From assembly GCA_947471985.1 (NCBI GenBank), contig CANIZL010000054.1, positions 1 to 44,445 of the forward strand: a DNA stretch of 44,445 nt, read 5' to 3'. The position numbers and the translations under genes are program-made. Position 1 is the stretch's first letter. Each line of letters opens with the position of its first letter. The DNA is from Verrucomicrobiota bacterium (GTDB lineage: Bacteria > Verrucomicrobiota > Verrucomicrobiia > Limisphaerales > UBA9464). Positions 35,271-44,445 of this stretch are shown piece after piece. Under the pieces are notes generated by a model, which was not told the DNA's origin, did no database searches, and saw nothing but the letters and a program-made list of their open reading frames with translations.

Positions 35271-35677
35271 GGGCACCTCCTCAACGGACCGATTCTACCA
35301 CCGTCCGATTTCTTAAGGAACCTGACGGCCGTTCCCCAACGCAGAAATGTCCAAGCGAATCCGGGAAGTTACGCCCGCGGGTCGCGGCCCAGCTATCACC
35401 GACCAGGACCCCGCTTTGACTAGCAAACGCCGTTTGGGGTAAAACGGACGTGGGTAGAAGCAGGTTCCCGGTTCTTCACCGGAGTCTTCAGCGCGACTCG
35501 TCACCGAGCCCGCATCTCTTTCCGACACGATTTTCCCAAGGCACGGACTCGCTTGAGTTCGCGCACGGCGGGGAACTCCTCGACCGGAAACAGGTGCCGC
35601 CCGGCGCCTGGTCGAGGATCAGTTCATTCACAGCGTAAACCGACTCTGTCGGTGGGCGGCGTTGAAAGAGCATTCCC
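35271..35677. other. divergent intergenic region with a nested hairpin in the DUF932 leader
   Basis: It lies between the divergent radC and DUF932 genes and carries no gene that I can support. At 35578-35617 CCTCGACC/GGTCGAGG encloses CAGGTGCC/GGCGCCTG (one G-T pair) with a 4-nt loop, 60 bp before the DUF932 ATG. It could control that gene's mRNA. Promoters for both genes must lie here, but none was recognisable. Confidence 0.5.
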
Positions 35678-36532
35678 ATGAGCGATTCCGTTTATTCACA
35701 GTTCAAGGCCACAGCCTTGAGCGAAGACACCCTCCGCACTCAGGCCCCCAGCATCTTTGCTGAAAGCCCGATGTTCGGAGTCAGCCGCCGCTACACCTTT
35801 GTCCCCACGGCCCAGATCGTTGAAGGGCTTCGGAAACAGGACTGGGTGCCCGTGACGGTCGAGGAACAGCGCATCCGCACCGAAGCCCGTCGGGGATTTC
35901 AGAAGCATCTGATCCGCTTCCGCCGGGCCGAGCAGATGCAGACGCTCGACGAGTGGAACGTCGAGCTGGTGCTGATCAACTCGCACGACGCCGGTTGTGC
36001 GTATCAGCTCCACGCCGGAATCTTCCGGCGCATTTGCAGCAACGGCCTGGTGTTGAGCGAAGGCTCATTCCAAGCCCTCCGATTCCGTCACTCGGGGCTG
36101 GAGAGCGAGGCGGTGGTTGCCTCCAGCTTCCAGATCCTCGACAGCATGCCGAGGGTTGGGGAGATGGTGCACCGCTTCTCGGAGCGCTTCCTGGAAACCC
36201 GGGAATCTCTGTCACTCGCGGCGCACGCCCTCCGGCTGCGTTACGAAGGACAGGGTGAACCCCCGGTCGAACCGGAGACGCTGCTGAAGGCCCGACGGCC
36301 CGAGGACGAGCGGACAGACCTGTGGACGGTGCTCAATCGTTTGCAGGAGAATCTGATTCGCGGCGGTGCCTCCGACCACCATCGGGACCGGCGCGGGAAA
36401 CTGCGTTCGGTGCGGGCTCTCCGTGGGATTGATTCCCGGGTGGGCCTGAACAAAGCGCTCTGGGGACTCGCCGAACGCGTGGTCAACGGAGAATCACTGC
36501 CCCCGGCTGACAGCCATTCGTTCACCGCCTGA
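35678..36532 (+). CDS. DUF932 (phage/plasmid-like) protein
   Basis: A 284-residue protein matching the DUF932/TIGR03299 style: GVSRRYTFVPTAQIVEGLRK near the N-terminus, RRAEQ and WNVELVLINSHDAGCAYQLHAGIFRRICSNGL (the conserved G-x-FR-x-C-x-NGL block), then a helical C-terminal half. These proteins are widespread on plasmids, phages and ICEs; their biochemical role is not known. There is no membrane or secretion signal. It begins at ATG 35678 behind a leader hairpin. Confidence 0.85.
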   Translation: MSDSVYSQFKATALSEDTLRTQAPSIFAESPMFGVSRRYTFVPTAQIVEGLRKQDWVPVTVEEQRIRTEARRGFQKHLIRFRRAEQMQTLDEWNVELVLINSHDAGCAYQLHAGIFRRICSNGLVLSEGSFQALRFRHSGLESEAVVASSFQILDSMPRVGEMVHRFSERFLETRESLSLAAHALRLRYEGQGEPPVEPETLLKARRPEDERTDLWTVLNRLQENLIRGGASDHHRDRRGKLRSVRALRGIDSRVGLNKALWGLAERVVNGESLPPADSHSFTA

Positions 36533-36917
36533 AGGCCCCAAGCCGACGACGTTGAACCGGTCTGCCAGCGGAGAGGTTATTCTGAAGGTTCGTGCTTTCG
36601 AGGATTGTGCCGAAAACAACCCTCACCCTTTTCATCTCTTCAACCGCACACCTCCGCGCGCCGATCCTAAATGCAGGAATCTTGGCGGGGCGAGGAGGGT
36701 CAAGGTGGAGCGCAGGAACGAGCAATACCTTGAGGCCCGGAGAACCGCCATACACTCAAACAGGATGGCCGCGCGTGAACACGGGGAGTTCGCGATGCAT
36801 TTTGGATTTCAGGAAGCAGGCGAGTCCTCGTAGGAGAACTGCGAAGAAGGGGATATTGGTGAGGACCGTTTGCTTTAAGGCACGGTCCTCTGAGCCTTTG
36901 GAACCTTTACAGAAACC
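36533..36917. other. non-coding stretch with a partial copy of the structured repeat and a hairpin
   Basis: 36697-36740 repeats the central hairpin of the 17526-type element: TCAAGGT (36700-36706) and ACCTTGA (36727-36733) with the shared GGAGCGCAGG and GAGCAAT. At 36861-36890 a perfect 9-bp inverted repeat (GAGGACCGT/ACGGTCCTC, 12-nt loop) may be a shared terminator for the converging genes on either side. Confidence 0.7.
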
Positions 36918-37247
36918 TCAGCGCTCGTCGCCGTTCCGGGTCGCAGCGGCTCTGGTGTGGTTCTCCTCAGGGATGCCGTTCTGGGAACAGATCCATGAGT
37001 GAGCTTGGTCCGCCACTTTGCCGAGCAACAGGAGGTCGTCACGGCCGAATGATTCGGTCGACTTCCAACTGTCGCCCTCGCGGTAGAGGCGACTGAAGGT
37101 GACGTTGTAACGAACGCCCGCTTCGGTGTCGTTTTTCCAGACTGCGGCCTTGATGGAGCCCAGCCGGATTTCCTTGGTCGGTTGCTGCTTGTTGTTTTTC
37201 ATAGGTGGTAACGCTTCAACTGCGGATGAACCTTGCGGTGAATCCAT
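36918..37247 (-). CDS. small uncharacterised mobile-element protein
   Basis: A 109-residue protein. Its conserved core (IRLGSIKAAVWKNDTEAGVRYNVTFSRLY, then WKSTESFGRDDLLLLGKVADQA and HSWI) is a strand-rich domain that I recall as frequent among hypothetical plasmid proteins, possibly nucleic-acid binding. AGGAGGG four bases before the ATG at 37247 sets the start; the in-frame ATG at 37202 lacks any such site. It faces the DUF932 gene end-to-end. Confidence 0.75.
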   Translation of the reverse strand: MDSPQGSSAVEALPPMKNNKQQPTKEIRLGSIKAAVWKNDTEAGVRYNVTFSRLYREGDSWKSTESFGRDDLLLLGKVADQAHSWICSQNGIPEENHTRAAATRNGDER

Positions 37248-37612
37248 GAACCCTCCTTTTTGGGGACGAATACTGGCTTCGAGCCTCGAAACCTTCGCTC
37301 CCGTGATACCATGTTTTCCTGCCCTAACCAACGGGCCGGAACGATTCTCTGACGGGGCCAAGCCAACCCCCGGAAACGACTGGCCGAATGACCATTCGGC
37401 CTTCCAGAACTAGGCCGAGAATTCACCCCGGAGGGTGGCCTGCGAACCAAGCTGTTGAATCACGCTTACGATTCACTGATGGGAGGAGGGGACCTGTTCC
37501 GTTACCGGTGCGGTTGGGTCTGGGTGTAATCCAAACAAGAATGGTCTCCAAAGCGGGACCCGTTTCGGACCGCGAATGTACCTAGGCTTGGCGGCTTGCC
37601 ACACCATGCCGG
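37248..37612. other. 365-bp intergenic region, nothing recognised
   Basis: It separates the divergent 109-residue and GIY-YIG genes. I see no gene, strong hairpin or long repeat; promoters for both sides are expected here. Confidence 0.5.
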
Positions 37613-38089
37613 GTGTGGCACCAACCGGGAATGCACGACAGATTCAAAACGGTGTGCGATGCACTGCATTCCAAGTTCGAGACGCTGGTGAGAATGCCCG
37701 CCTGCACCATAGCGACTGCGGAAGGCACGCCGATCGGAGGCATCTACATGTTCTCGGAGGATGATAGGCACCTCTATGTTGGCCGAACCAAACGGCGGAT
37801 AGGCGTTCGCTTAAAGAACCACGTCAGCACCGCTGATGATTGTCCGTTTGCCTTCCGCCTGGCCCGCGAAGCTACAGGTCACACCGAGTCGCGATACTCA
37901 GGCAACAGAACCAGGGACAAGCTTCTCGCAGACCCGGGTTTTCGAAGCGCTTACGAAGCGGCCAAAAATCGCATCCGGCGAATGCAAGTGCGTTGGGTTG
38001 ACGAAGCCGATCCGGTAAGACAGACGTTGTTGGAAGTCTACGTATCCGTGGTTTTGGGGACTCCTCACAACGATTTCGACACTCACTAG
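37613..38089 (+). CDS. GIY-YIG nuclease-domain protein
   Basis: A 158-residue protein. A single GIY-YIG domain covers about 40-130: GGIYMFSEDDRHLYVGRTKR holds the GIY and YVG (YIG variant) strands with the catalytic arginine segment GRTKRRIGVRLKNH after it. A conserved C-terminal Glu (LLEVYVSV) fits the metal-binding residue. Stand-alone proteins of this kind occur as homing or defence nucleases and on mobile elements; no target can be inferred. The start may be the ATG at 37613 or that at 37631; neither has a strong ribosome-binding site. Confidence 0.82.
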   Translation: MWHQPGMHDRFKTVCDALHSKFETLVRMPACTIATAEGTPIGGIYMFSEDDRHLYVGRTKRRIGVRLKNHVSTADDCPFAFRLAREATGHTESRYSGNRTRDKLLADPGFRSAYEAAKNRIRRMQVRWVDEADPVRQTLLEVYVSVVLGTPHNDFDTH

Positions 38090-38333
38090 CCTCGGGGCTC
38101 GACGGGGAGCAATACGGTCTGAGACTCCTATTCGATCCCGTAATGAATTGGCCGAATGCCCGTTCATCGTGCCAACGGAACTGCGATTGGGTCGTCCGGC
38201 CCGCATTTTGAGAAATGACAGACTCGGTCCCAGTCGCATAGGCTGTTGAGGTGGGCTGGTTGACGCGGTGAGGATTGTCCATTGCCGATGATCCCAATGG
38301 TCCGTCGAGCGCGAAGATCCGGCCAACTTGCGC

Positions 38334-40073
38334 ATGAGATACTCCTCGAAGCGGTTCGGCTCGGGCGTCTGCCTAAACGGAGTTGCCCTCGGTGCGGTGA
38401 TGCTTTGCTGCCTTTGCTTCAACTCGTCTGCTCAGGAGGCCCGAAGAGTGGATGCTGCTGCCGAGGGATTCCTGGAACCGCTCAATGCTCCGGACCCAGA
38501 CCCAGACAACTGCGGGCTGATGATCGGCGGACGGAAAATCAAGGCCAGCGACGTGGCACGGGCCATTGAACGGGTAAGCCCTAAGCCCGCCGGAAATCTT
38601 CTGTGGGAAGTCCAGGTGAAGGGGCTGGAGGCTTCGCCTCTGTTGGTGAAGGCCAACTTCAAGCCGTTCCAGGTCATAAAGTGCCTCCCCGCTGTGCCCT
38701 CGACGTTCGAGCAGGTGAAGTCGGCTGCAAAGGCCGTTCCCAAGTCCGGTGCCAAAACCAACTCGATTCCCGCTGCGACCGAGTTGAACGAATTGGGTTT
38801 TGGGAAGTCGGTCCGTCATCTGGAACAACTGGCCAAGGATGGCCGTGTTCTGAGTGAACCCGAGGTGGTTGACGAGTTTTTCAAGAGCATCCCTGCTGAA
38901 GACCTTTCAGCGGCGATGGAGTTGATGCGGAATCGAATCGAGAGCATCAGCAAGGTCCTCGTCAATGAACTGCCCCGAGAGGATTGGGTCATGGCGTTTG
39001 CCGCCAACACCAACCGAATGGATGCGGGTTCCTACGGTAAGCTCACTTCGATCATCCAACTGCGGACGAACCGACTGGACCAATTGGGTGCCTTCATTGC
39101 GGCGACACATCCGGGAAAGCCTCCCCAGCCCCGGGAATTCACCTCGAAACTCGTCAATGCCGGCATCCGCCTCGCAAACCAGAGCCGAACGGATGCGTCG
39201 GCGAGTCCGGAAGCCTTCGCGAAGCCGTTGAGCCACGCCGATGGGGATCTGGTGCCGCTGACGGAAGCGGTCAGCGTTTGCGCGCGGTTCATTTCAGGAA
39301 CCAATTCCGTCTCCCAATCAGACTTCACCGTTTTGTTCAAAGCGATGGAGGCTGAGCATCGTTCCCTCTCAGAGCAGGCCCGAAGGAAGTCAATGCGGCC
39401 GGGTGCCATCTACAAGGAGAGCCTGAACGACAAGGTGGTCGAAGGCCTGGCTCCGGCGATGACTGGATTCCTCGACAACTTCGTCGAGATGTTGAATCTG
39501 GATTACCGGTCGGAACCTGCGGAAATCCGCGCGTTTTGCGCACTGGCCAAGGCCGCATGGGTCGACAACAACGTGCAGCTTGAGTTCGACCTGACGAATC
39601 CAACCCTTTTCAGAATTCCCGGGGACGTTCCCGGATTGATCGTTCCCGGCACCGATAGCTTTACCCGAGAGATGTTTGATCGAAGTTTCCGGGTGGTGGC
39701 GCACACGAAGGCCAACGCAAAAGGGGCAGCCCGCACCGAGATCGGCAGCCAGAGCTTCGGGATTTACCTGAGCCAGGTGGCGGCGATTGCGGTGAGGAGG
39801 AAACAGTTTCCCGATGCGGCCTCGATTGAGAAGGCGGCACGGATGTGCCTGGGCATACCTGAACTCGGAAACGGGAAGTTCTTCAAAGCCTCGATTGTCC
39901 CGCACGTGCTGTTCATCCGCGATGGAACGGAGCCTGCGTTCGATTTTTGGGATGTCCCTCAGGCGGAGGAGAGAAAGCCGGGACAGCAACTCGGCCTCCC
40001 TCGTCGCTATTCGCCTCCGCCCGGACAGACGAACAAGGGCTACCCGTCACGGAACCAAGCCAAGCCCAACTGA
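38334..40073 (+). CDS. exported protein of unknown function
   Basis: A 579-residue protein. The N-terminus is a signal peptide (basic MRYSSKRFGSG, hydrophobic VALGAVMLCCLCF, then SSAQEA as a likely cleavage site). The mature part is soluble, mostly helical and rich in Ala/Ser/Glu, with no repeats, no metal motifs and a proline-rich end. The ATG at 38334 was preferred to the TTG at 38328. It is convergent with the next gene, 27 bp from its end. It may act in the periplasm or at the surface, for instance in exclusion or attachment, but I recognise no domain. Confidence 0.78.
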   Translation: MRYSSKRFGSGVCLNGVALGAVMLCCLCFNSSAQEARRVDAAAEGFLEPLNAPDPDPDNCGLMIGGRKIKASDVARAIERVSPKPAGNLLWEVQVKGLEASPLLVKANFKPFQVIKCLPAVPSTFEQVKSAAKAVPKSGAKTNSIPAATELNELGFGKSVRHLEQLAKDGRVLSEPEVVDEFFKSIPAEDLSAAMELMRNRIESISKVLVNELPREDWVMAFAANTNRMDAGSYGKLTSIIQLRTNRLDQLGAFIAATHPGKPPQPREFTSKLVNAGIRLANQSRTDASASPEAFAKPLSHADGDLVPLTEAVSVCARFISGTNSVSQSDFTVLFKAMEAEHRSLSEQARRKSMRPGAIYKESLNDKVVEGLAPAMTGFLDNFVEMLNLDYRSEPAEIRAFCALAKAAWVDNNVQLEFDLTNPTLFRIPGDVPGLIVPGTDSFTREMFDRSFRVVAHTKANAKGAARTEIGSQSFGIYLSQVAAIAVRRKQFPDAASIEKAARMCLGIPELGNGKFFKASIVPHVLFIRDGTEPAFDFWDVPQAEERKPGQQLGLPRRYSPPPGQTNKGYPSRNQAKPN

Positions 40074-40099
40074 TCGACGGCGGGGCAAAGTTTCCGGCT

Positions 40100-40450
40100 T
40101 TAGAAATCCTCAGGCAGCAAGACTGTCGTTCGGCTACCGTTTGCCTCGGTGATGATCCAAAAACGCCCGCCATTGGCGGCGCGGAAGACGGATAGTCTGC
40201 GGAATCCTTCCAATGCCCGCCGTTCCGGCTGACGGCGGGCGAAATCCTCCAGATCCCCGTCATCGCCCCGCATGTGTCGGAGCAATGCCTCGGTGACCTC
40301 GTGGGACGCCAAACTGGCCTGTGCCCTGGGTGTCATCACGACGTTGCCCAGCCGCCGAATCGGCCCTTGCTCCAAACAAACCATCCGTCCTCCCGTGGGA
40401 AACCACTGCCGGACCATCCTGCGAATCGTCTCTGCGACGTGAACTACCAT
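40100..40450 (-). CDS. small element-borne protein, FWIITE...LLPED family (second copy)
   Basis: A 116-residue protein whose C-terminus (GGRFWIITEANGSRTTVLLPEDF) matches that of 20418-20696, as does LGNVVMTPRAQASL; it has a longer N-terminus (VAETIRRMVRQWFPTGG). AGGAGG lies five to six bases before the ATG at 40450. It follows the SNF2 gene by 28 bp in the same direction and is probably co-transcribed with it, which links this family to the helicase-methylase protein. Function unknown. Confidence 0.8.
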   Translation of the reverse strand: MVVHVAETIRRMVRQWFPTGGRMVCLEQGPIRRLGNVVMTPRAQASLASHEVTEALLRHMRGDDGDLEDFARRQPERRALEGFRRLSVFRAANGGRFWIITEANGSRTTVLLPEDF

Positions 40451-40478
40451 ACCTTCCTCCTTCAAAAAACAGTCTTCA

Positions 40479-43400
40479 TCACTCGGTCACCCTCTCGTCT
40501 TGTTCCTCAGCCGCCATCTGGCTGGAAGCCTGGCTCTTGGTGAGGTCCAGTGCGTCGGCGATTTCCTGCTGCCGCAGGGACAGCGCCGCCAAGCGGTCTT
40601 CGTATTCGTAGGGTTGGCCGGCCTGGGCGGTGAGTTCCGTCAGTCGTTTGCGGGTGTCCGCAATCCGCTCGGTGAGTCCGGCGGCAACCTCTTCCAACGA
40701 CTGCACGGCATGTTCCACGGACCGCATGGTCCCGTGGGCGGAAGTGCCAAACTTCGCCCGATGAACCGCGCTTCCCTTCAGCACGATTTCTGGACCACCC
40801 ATGAAGTTGTCCGCCACGAATAGCTGGAACCCGGCAAAGGTGCCGACCCGGCGCTCGACCTGTCGTCCCTTCACACGGTCACCTTGCCGGGCGAGCAATT
40901 CCCCGGCAATTCCCCGGTCCCGGATTTCCTGACCGTCCAGCTCGATGACGAATCGGTCGCCGTGGGTATCCTGTCGCGAAGTGAGGTCCGACTGAACCTC
41001 GGCGAGGCGTTTCTCCAGTCGTGGAACCTCGTCCGTGTAGTGCCGAATCTCGGATCGGAGCCGATACTGGGTGTCCCGATGCTGCGTGCGGAGACGGCTC
41101 AACCGAGCGACTTCCGCATCTACCCCGGCCTTCTCGATGACGAGTGGATTGCCGGACGCGATGGCTTTCACCTCGGCGTAGGTCAGGGCCGCGCCGTCGA
41201 TGTCCTCGATACGGCGCAGGTCGCTGTCGCCATTCATCACCTGGGCGATGAATCGGGCCTTGGTCTCCAAGGTCTGCCACATGTAGGAGTCGAACGAGCC
41301 TTCGGTCACGTAGCGGTAAATCTGAACCTCAGGATGGGTGTTGCCCTGCCGGAGAATGCGGCCATCGCGCTGCTCCACGTCCGCCGGACGCCACGGCGCA
41401 TCCAGGTGATGTAAGGCGATGAGGCGTTCCTGCACGTTGACCCCGGTGCCCATCTTCTGGGTGCTGCCGAGCAGGATGCGGATGCGTCCCGCTCGAACTT
41501 CGCGGAAGAGGGCGAGTTTGGCCGCGTCGCTATCGTGATCCTGGATAAAGGCGATTTCCGACTTGGGAACCCCATGAGCAATCAGCTTCGAGCGCAGGTC
41601 TTCGTAAACGGAGAACCCTTTCCCTTCGGTCGGAGTGGACAGGTCGCAGAAGGCGATCTGAGCGGCCTTCTCCGGCGCGGTCTCGCGCCAAATGCGCTCA
41701 AGGTTGGCCGCCGCTTGGTTGACCTTGCTCTCCGGATGATCGGGCAAATCGGCGCGGTAAAGTCGGAGATCCAACGCGGCTTTCCTTCCATCCGTCGTGA
41801 CCAGAAGCATGTTGTCCGTGCGCGGGTCCACGCGCCCGGACCGGAGCGCTTCGGCCCGCTGCACCAACGACTGCACAATCTCCTTCAATTCCGGCGAACA
41901 GGGCGCGTTCGTCACGATGGGCTTGCCGGACTTCAACCGGGGCACGGGCAGGTTGAGCATCTTCTGCGTCTGGATGTCGGTGACCTGCCGGAACTGCTGC
42001 ATGAGTTCCGGAACGTTGATGAACCGGGCAAAACGAGTGTTCAATCGGTAGCCCGCACCGTCGGGCGAAAGCTCCATCGCGGTGACCGGTTCGCCGAAGG
42101 TCGCCGCCCACGAATCGAAGTGGTCCACCTGCAAGCTCTTCAGGGCGGTGAGTTGGAGATACCGTTGCATGGTGAACAACTCGGCCACGCTGTTCGCGAT
42201 GGGCGTCCCGGTGGCGAACACCACGCCGCCCCCACCGTTCACGCGCTGCACATGTTGCACCTTGAGGAACATGTCGAAGGCGCGCTGGGAGGCGGTCTGA
42301 GGGAGCCCGGCAATGCGGGTCATCTTGGAGACGTAGAACAGATTCTTGAACGCGTGCGCCTCATCCACAATCAGGCGGTCCACCCCGAGTTCCTCAAAGG
42401 CGAGGGTGTCGTCCTTGCGTTCATCGGCCATGAGGTCCTTGAGCTTCCCCTCCAGCTTCTTCTTCGCCCGTTCCAGCATCTTGACGATGCGGGAACCGCT
42501 CTCGCCTCCGCGCTGCTGTTCGATGGCCAACGCGAGTTCACGTAGCTGGGCTTGGATGAACTCTTCCTGGGAGGCACGGCTGAGCGGAATCTTCTCGAAG
42601 CCCGAGTGGGTGACGATGACGGCATCCCAATTGCCGGTGGCGATGCGGCTCATGAGCGTCTTTCGCCGCTCCTTCTCGAAGTCGTCCTTCGAGGCGACGA
42701 GGATATTCGCACCCGGATACAGGGTCAGCAGTTCCGAAGAGAACTGTCCGAGCATGTGGTTCGGCACCGCAATCAGCGGCTTGCGGGCAAGACCGAGCCG
42801 CTTCAGTTCCATCGCGGCGGCCACCATGGTGTAGGTCTTCCCGGCTCCCACGACATGGGCGAGCAGGCAGTTCGGCGTTTGCAGGATGCGCCAAACCGAA
42901 GCGCGCTGGTGCGGTCGGAGGGTGATGACCGGACTGGCTCCGGGGAGCGTCAGATGATCGCCGTTGAAGGTGCGCGGTCGAAGATTGTTGAACTCGCGGT
43001 TGTACTTACGGACCAGACGTTCCCGTCGGTCGTCGTCCTGCCAGAGCCACGCCTTGAAGCGTTCCTTGAGCTTCTCCTGCTTGTCGCGGGCCGCTTCGGT
43101 GGCGGGACCGTTGACCACGTCCCGGTCGTTCTCTTCGTCCCGGTCATAGACCGTGGGTGTGCGGAGATTCATCGCGTCCTCGATCAGCTCCAGCGCACTG
43201 CGCCGGTCGGTTCCGAACTCGGTCGTGTTGGCGACGGAGGATTTCGCGTTCCAGCCCGCTTGCACCACCCAAAGGCCAAGCTGGGGGACGTGGTTAATGG
43301 TGATGCCGCGTTCGCCGAGCAGTTCTTCGACGAAGAGGGCGAGGTCGTTCGCCGGAATCCAGGTGCTACCCAATCTCGCGTCGATCTCGGCGGCGGTCAG

Positions 43401-44445
43401 GTCCACCGGCTGCACGGGTTTCAACGCCTCGATGTTCGTCTGGAACTGTTCGTCGCTCAGCACGGCGGCCTCGGCGGCGGCGAGTTTCGCGCGCACGTTA
43501 CCGGAGAGGTATTCGTCCTCGGTTTCCCAGCGGTCGGTTTGGGGATTGAGGAAGATGGCTCCCTTCAGTTCGGGGATTACATCCGCGACCCGCCTCTTGA
43601 GCAGTGACGCGACATGCTCCAAGTCCACCCGGCCTCGCTCGCCCAGCGAAATCAGCAGGGCGTCCTGAGCCGTCTTGATGTCCGTGACGGCGCGCAGTCC
43701 CTGAATGGTCCGCTCGTGGAAGATGGTCGCCTTGCGGGCACGCTTGGTTTCGGAGTCGTAGTTCTCCAGCGACAGTAGCAGGGGAAGATCCGGGTCACCC
43801 CGGAAGGCCGATGTGTTGGCCCGGTCGGAGACCGCGCCGAACTTAGCCACGAACGTGTCGTAGGCGTCGTTCAACTGACGGCGGGCCATCTCGACGCTGG
43901 ATTCGTCCGAGGCTTCCAGTTGGGTCCGCAGACAACGGCGCACCGCGTCTCGGACACGGATGAGTCCACGAATGCGCTGGGTGCGAGCAGGCGAAAGCCC
44001 TTCCAGAATCGTGATGTTGTCGCCCTCACGGATGCCGATGCGGTCGTTCACGACGGCGTAGGCGTTGGGCTTGATGTTCTCCGGCGCGGGGACGGTCTGG
44101 TCCAACGTCGGCGGCCGGATCGCCGTCCGATGCGGCGTGAACACGTTCCGGGGCAGTAGCGCTATGGCCTCGGCCAGTTGTTCGCCCAAATCGCGACCGT
44201 TGCCGACCAACGACGGTTCGCCTCGGCGATACAGCCCCCCTTCAAGGCGCATCTCGCCGAGCATCATCTCGGGGTGGGCGACGAAGTATTCGTTCAGGGG
44301 AATCGTCTCCCCGAGCGAGTTGGTGATTTCTCCGAGCGCCTTCCACGCCGGTCCCTTCGGATTTGCCCCCGGCAATCGTTTGCGAAGCATCACGATGTCG
44401 GTGGTCACTTCGGTGTTGGCGTTCTTCTTAAACGCATCGTTGGGC
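40479..44445 (-). CDS. SNF2-family helicase of a methylase-helicase element protein, 5' end outside the window
   Basis: At least 1,322 codons; the frame is open at the right edge. The first visible residues (NDAFKKNANTEVTTDIVMLRKR) look like the end of an N6-adenine methyltransferase domain, so the true start and the methylase catalytic motif lie outside; the GTG at 44408 is internal. Helicase motifs are LRPHQRASVWRIL, HVVGAGKTYTM (Walker A), VDRLIVDEAHAFKN (motif II), VFATGTPIANS, ILLGSTQKMGTGVNVQ and QRDGRILRQGN (motif VI), the SNF2/SWI2 set. The C-terminal third is a coiled-coil with a small domain. Such methylase-SNF2 giants are typical of large plasmids and ICEs and may protect or remodel the transferred DNA. 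Confidence 0.9.
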   Translation of the reverse strand, partial: PNDAFKKNANTEVTTDIVMLRKRLPGANPKGPAWKALGEITNSLGETIPLNEYFVAHPEMMLGEMRLEGGLYRRGEPSLVGNGRDLGEQLAEAIALLPRNVFTPHRTAIRPPTLDQTVPAPENIKPNAYAVVNDRIGIREGDNITILEGLSPARTQRIRGLIRVRDAVRRCLRTQLEASDESSVEMARRQLNDAYDTFVAKFGAVSDRANTSAFRGDPDLPLLLSLENYDSETKRARKATIFHERTIQGLRAVTDIKTAQDALLISLGERGRVDLEHVASLLKRRVADVIPELKGAIFLNPQTDRWETEDEYLSGNVRAKLAAAEAAVLSDEQFQTNIEALKPVQPVDLTAAEIDARLGSTWIPANDLALFVEELLGERGITINHVPQLGLWVVQAGWNAKSSVANTTEFGTDRRSALELIEDAMNLRTPTVYDRDEENDRDVVNGPATEAARDKQEKLKERFKAWLWQDDDRRERLVRKYNREFNNLRPRTFNGDHLTLPGASPVITLRPHQRASVWRILQTPNCLLAHVVGAGKTYTMVAAAMELKRLGLARKPLIAVPNHMLGQFSSELLTLYPGANILVASKDDFEKERRKTLMSRIATGNWDAVIVTHSGFEKIPLSRASQEEFIQAQLRELALAIEQQRGGESGSRIVKMLERAKKKLEGKLKDLMADERKDDTLAFEELGVDRLIVDEAHAFKNLFYVSKMTRIAGLPQTASQRAFDMFLKVQHVQRVNGGGGVVFATGTPIANSVAELFTMQRYLQLTALKSLQVDHFDSWAATFGEPVTAMELSPDGAGYRLNTRFARFINVPELMQQFRQVTDIQTQKMLNLPVPRLKSGKPIVTNAPCSPELKEIVQSLVQRAEALRSGRVDPRTDNMLLVTTDGRKAALDLRLYRADLPDHPESKVNQAAANLERIWRETAPEKAAQIAFCDLSTPTEGKGFSVYEDLRSKLIAHGVPKSEIAFIQDHDSDAAKLALFREVRAGRIRILLGSTQKMGTGVNVQERLIALHHLDAPWRPADVEQRDGRILRQGNTHPEVQIYRYVTEGSFDSYMWQTLETKARFIAQVMNGDSDLRRIEDIDGAALTYAEVKAIASGNPLVIEKAGVDAEVARLSRLRTQHRDTQYRLRSEIRHYTDEVPRLEKRLAEVQSDLTSRQDTHGDRFVIELDGQEIRDRGIAGELLARQGDRVKGRQVERRVGTFAGFQLFVADNFMGGPEIVLKGSAVHRAKFGTSAHGTMRSVEHAVQSLEEVAAGLTERIADTRKRLTELTAQAGQPYEYEDRLAALSLRQQEIADALDLTKSQASSQMAAEEQDERVTE

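Noticed and set aside
34473-35423. 316-codon plus-strand ORF
   Set aside because: It is antisense to radC, whose JAB signature is clear on the minus strand.
40479-44408. GTG at 44408 as the true start of the SNF2 gene
   Set aside because: The frame stays open to the right edge and the upstream residues fit the end of a methyltransferase domain, so the gene continues outside.

Overview
GC-rich accessory DNA that looks like part of a large plasmid or integrative mobile element. It carries an iteron-type replication origin with a replication initiator, a ParA-type partition locus, a MobF (TrwC-like) relaxase, a type IV coupling protein, RadC, a DUF932 protein and a SNF2-type helicase, together with a defence island. 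No rRNA, tRNA, VirB-type secretion genes or housekeeping operons were seen, so the element continues outside the window. The host is uncertain. The style of the genes and of the intergenic repeats suggests Verrucomicrobiota or another PVC-group bacterium, but this is a low-confidence inference.

Left third (1-14000, all minus strand): a defence island. It holds the pglX (5'-partial window view) and pglW genes of a BREX type 2 (Pgl) system with a small HTH gene upstream. A translationally coupled pair follows: a RecQ-like helicase fused to a phosphoribosyltransferase, and a DprA-like protein. The pair recalls the ShosTA defence pair. A 540-residue unknown protein, a fused HsdM/HsdS remnant, a DUF488 remnant and an unknown protein complete it. 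A 36-bp imperfect direct repeat brackets the DprA-to-HsdM block.

Transfer region (14100-26200, minus): MobF relaxase with an eroded helicase part, a cassette-like stretch of small genes separated by a four-copy structured repeat (about 265-470 bp, with covarying stems), a membrane-anchored coiled-coil protein, a coupling protein without membrane helices, a zinc-ribbon four-helix membrane protein, a ribbon-helix-helix protein and a small putative DNA-binding protein.

Control and replication (26375-30853): an ECF sigma factor with a small His-rich partner, a phage-type N6-adenine methyltransferase, a RepA-like initiator, about 22-bp iterons, and parA with a small partner gene.

RNA-protein locus (about 30980-33135, plus): about 1.3 kb without a credible ORF but dense in strong hairpins (several with GNRA or UUCG loops) leads directly into a very basic protein of unknown family, whose ribosome-binding site is buried in a 10-bp hairpin. 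This is the best candidate for an undescribed system in the window. It is followed by a cytidylate kinase-like gene.

Right part (33867-44445): a possible HEPN protein, RadC, DUF932, small element proteins, a GIY-YIG nuclease, an exported protein, and the C-terminal two thirds or more of a methylase/SNF2 helicase protein that runs off the right edge.
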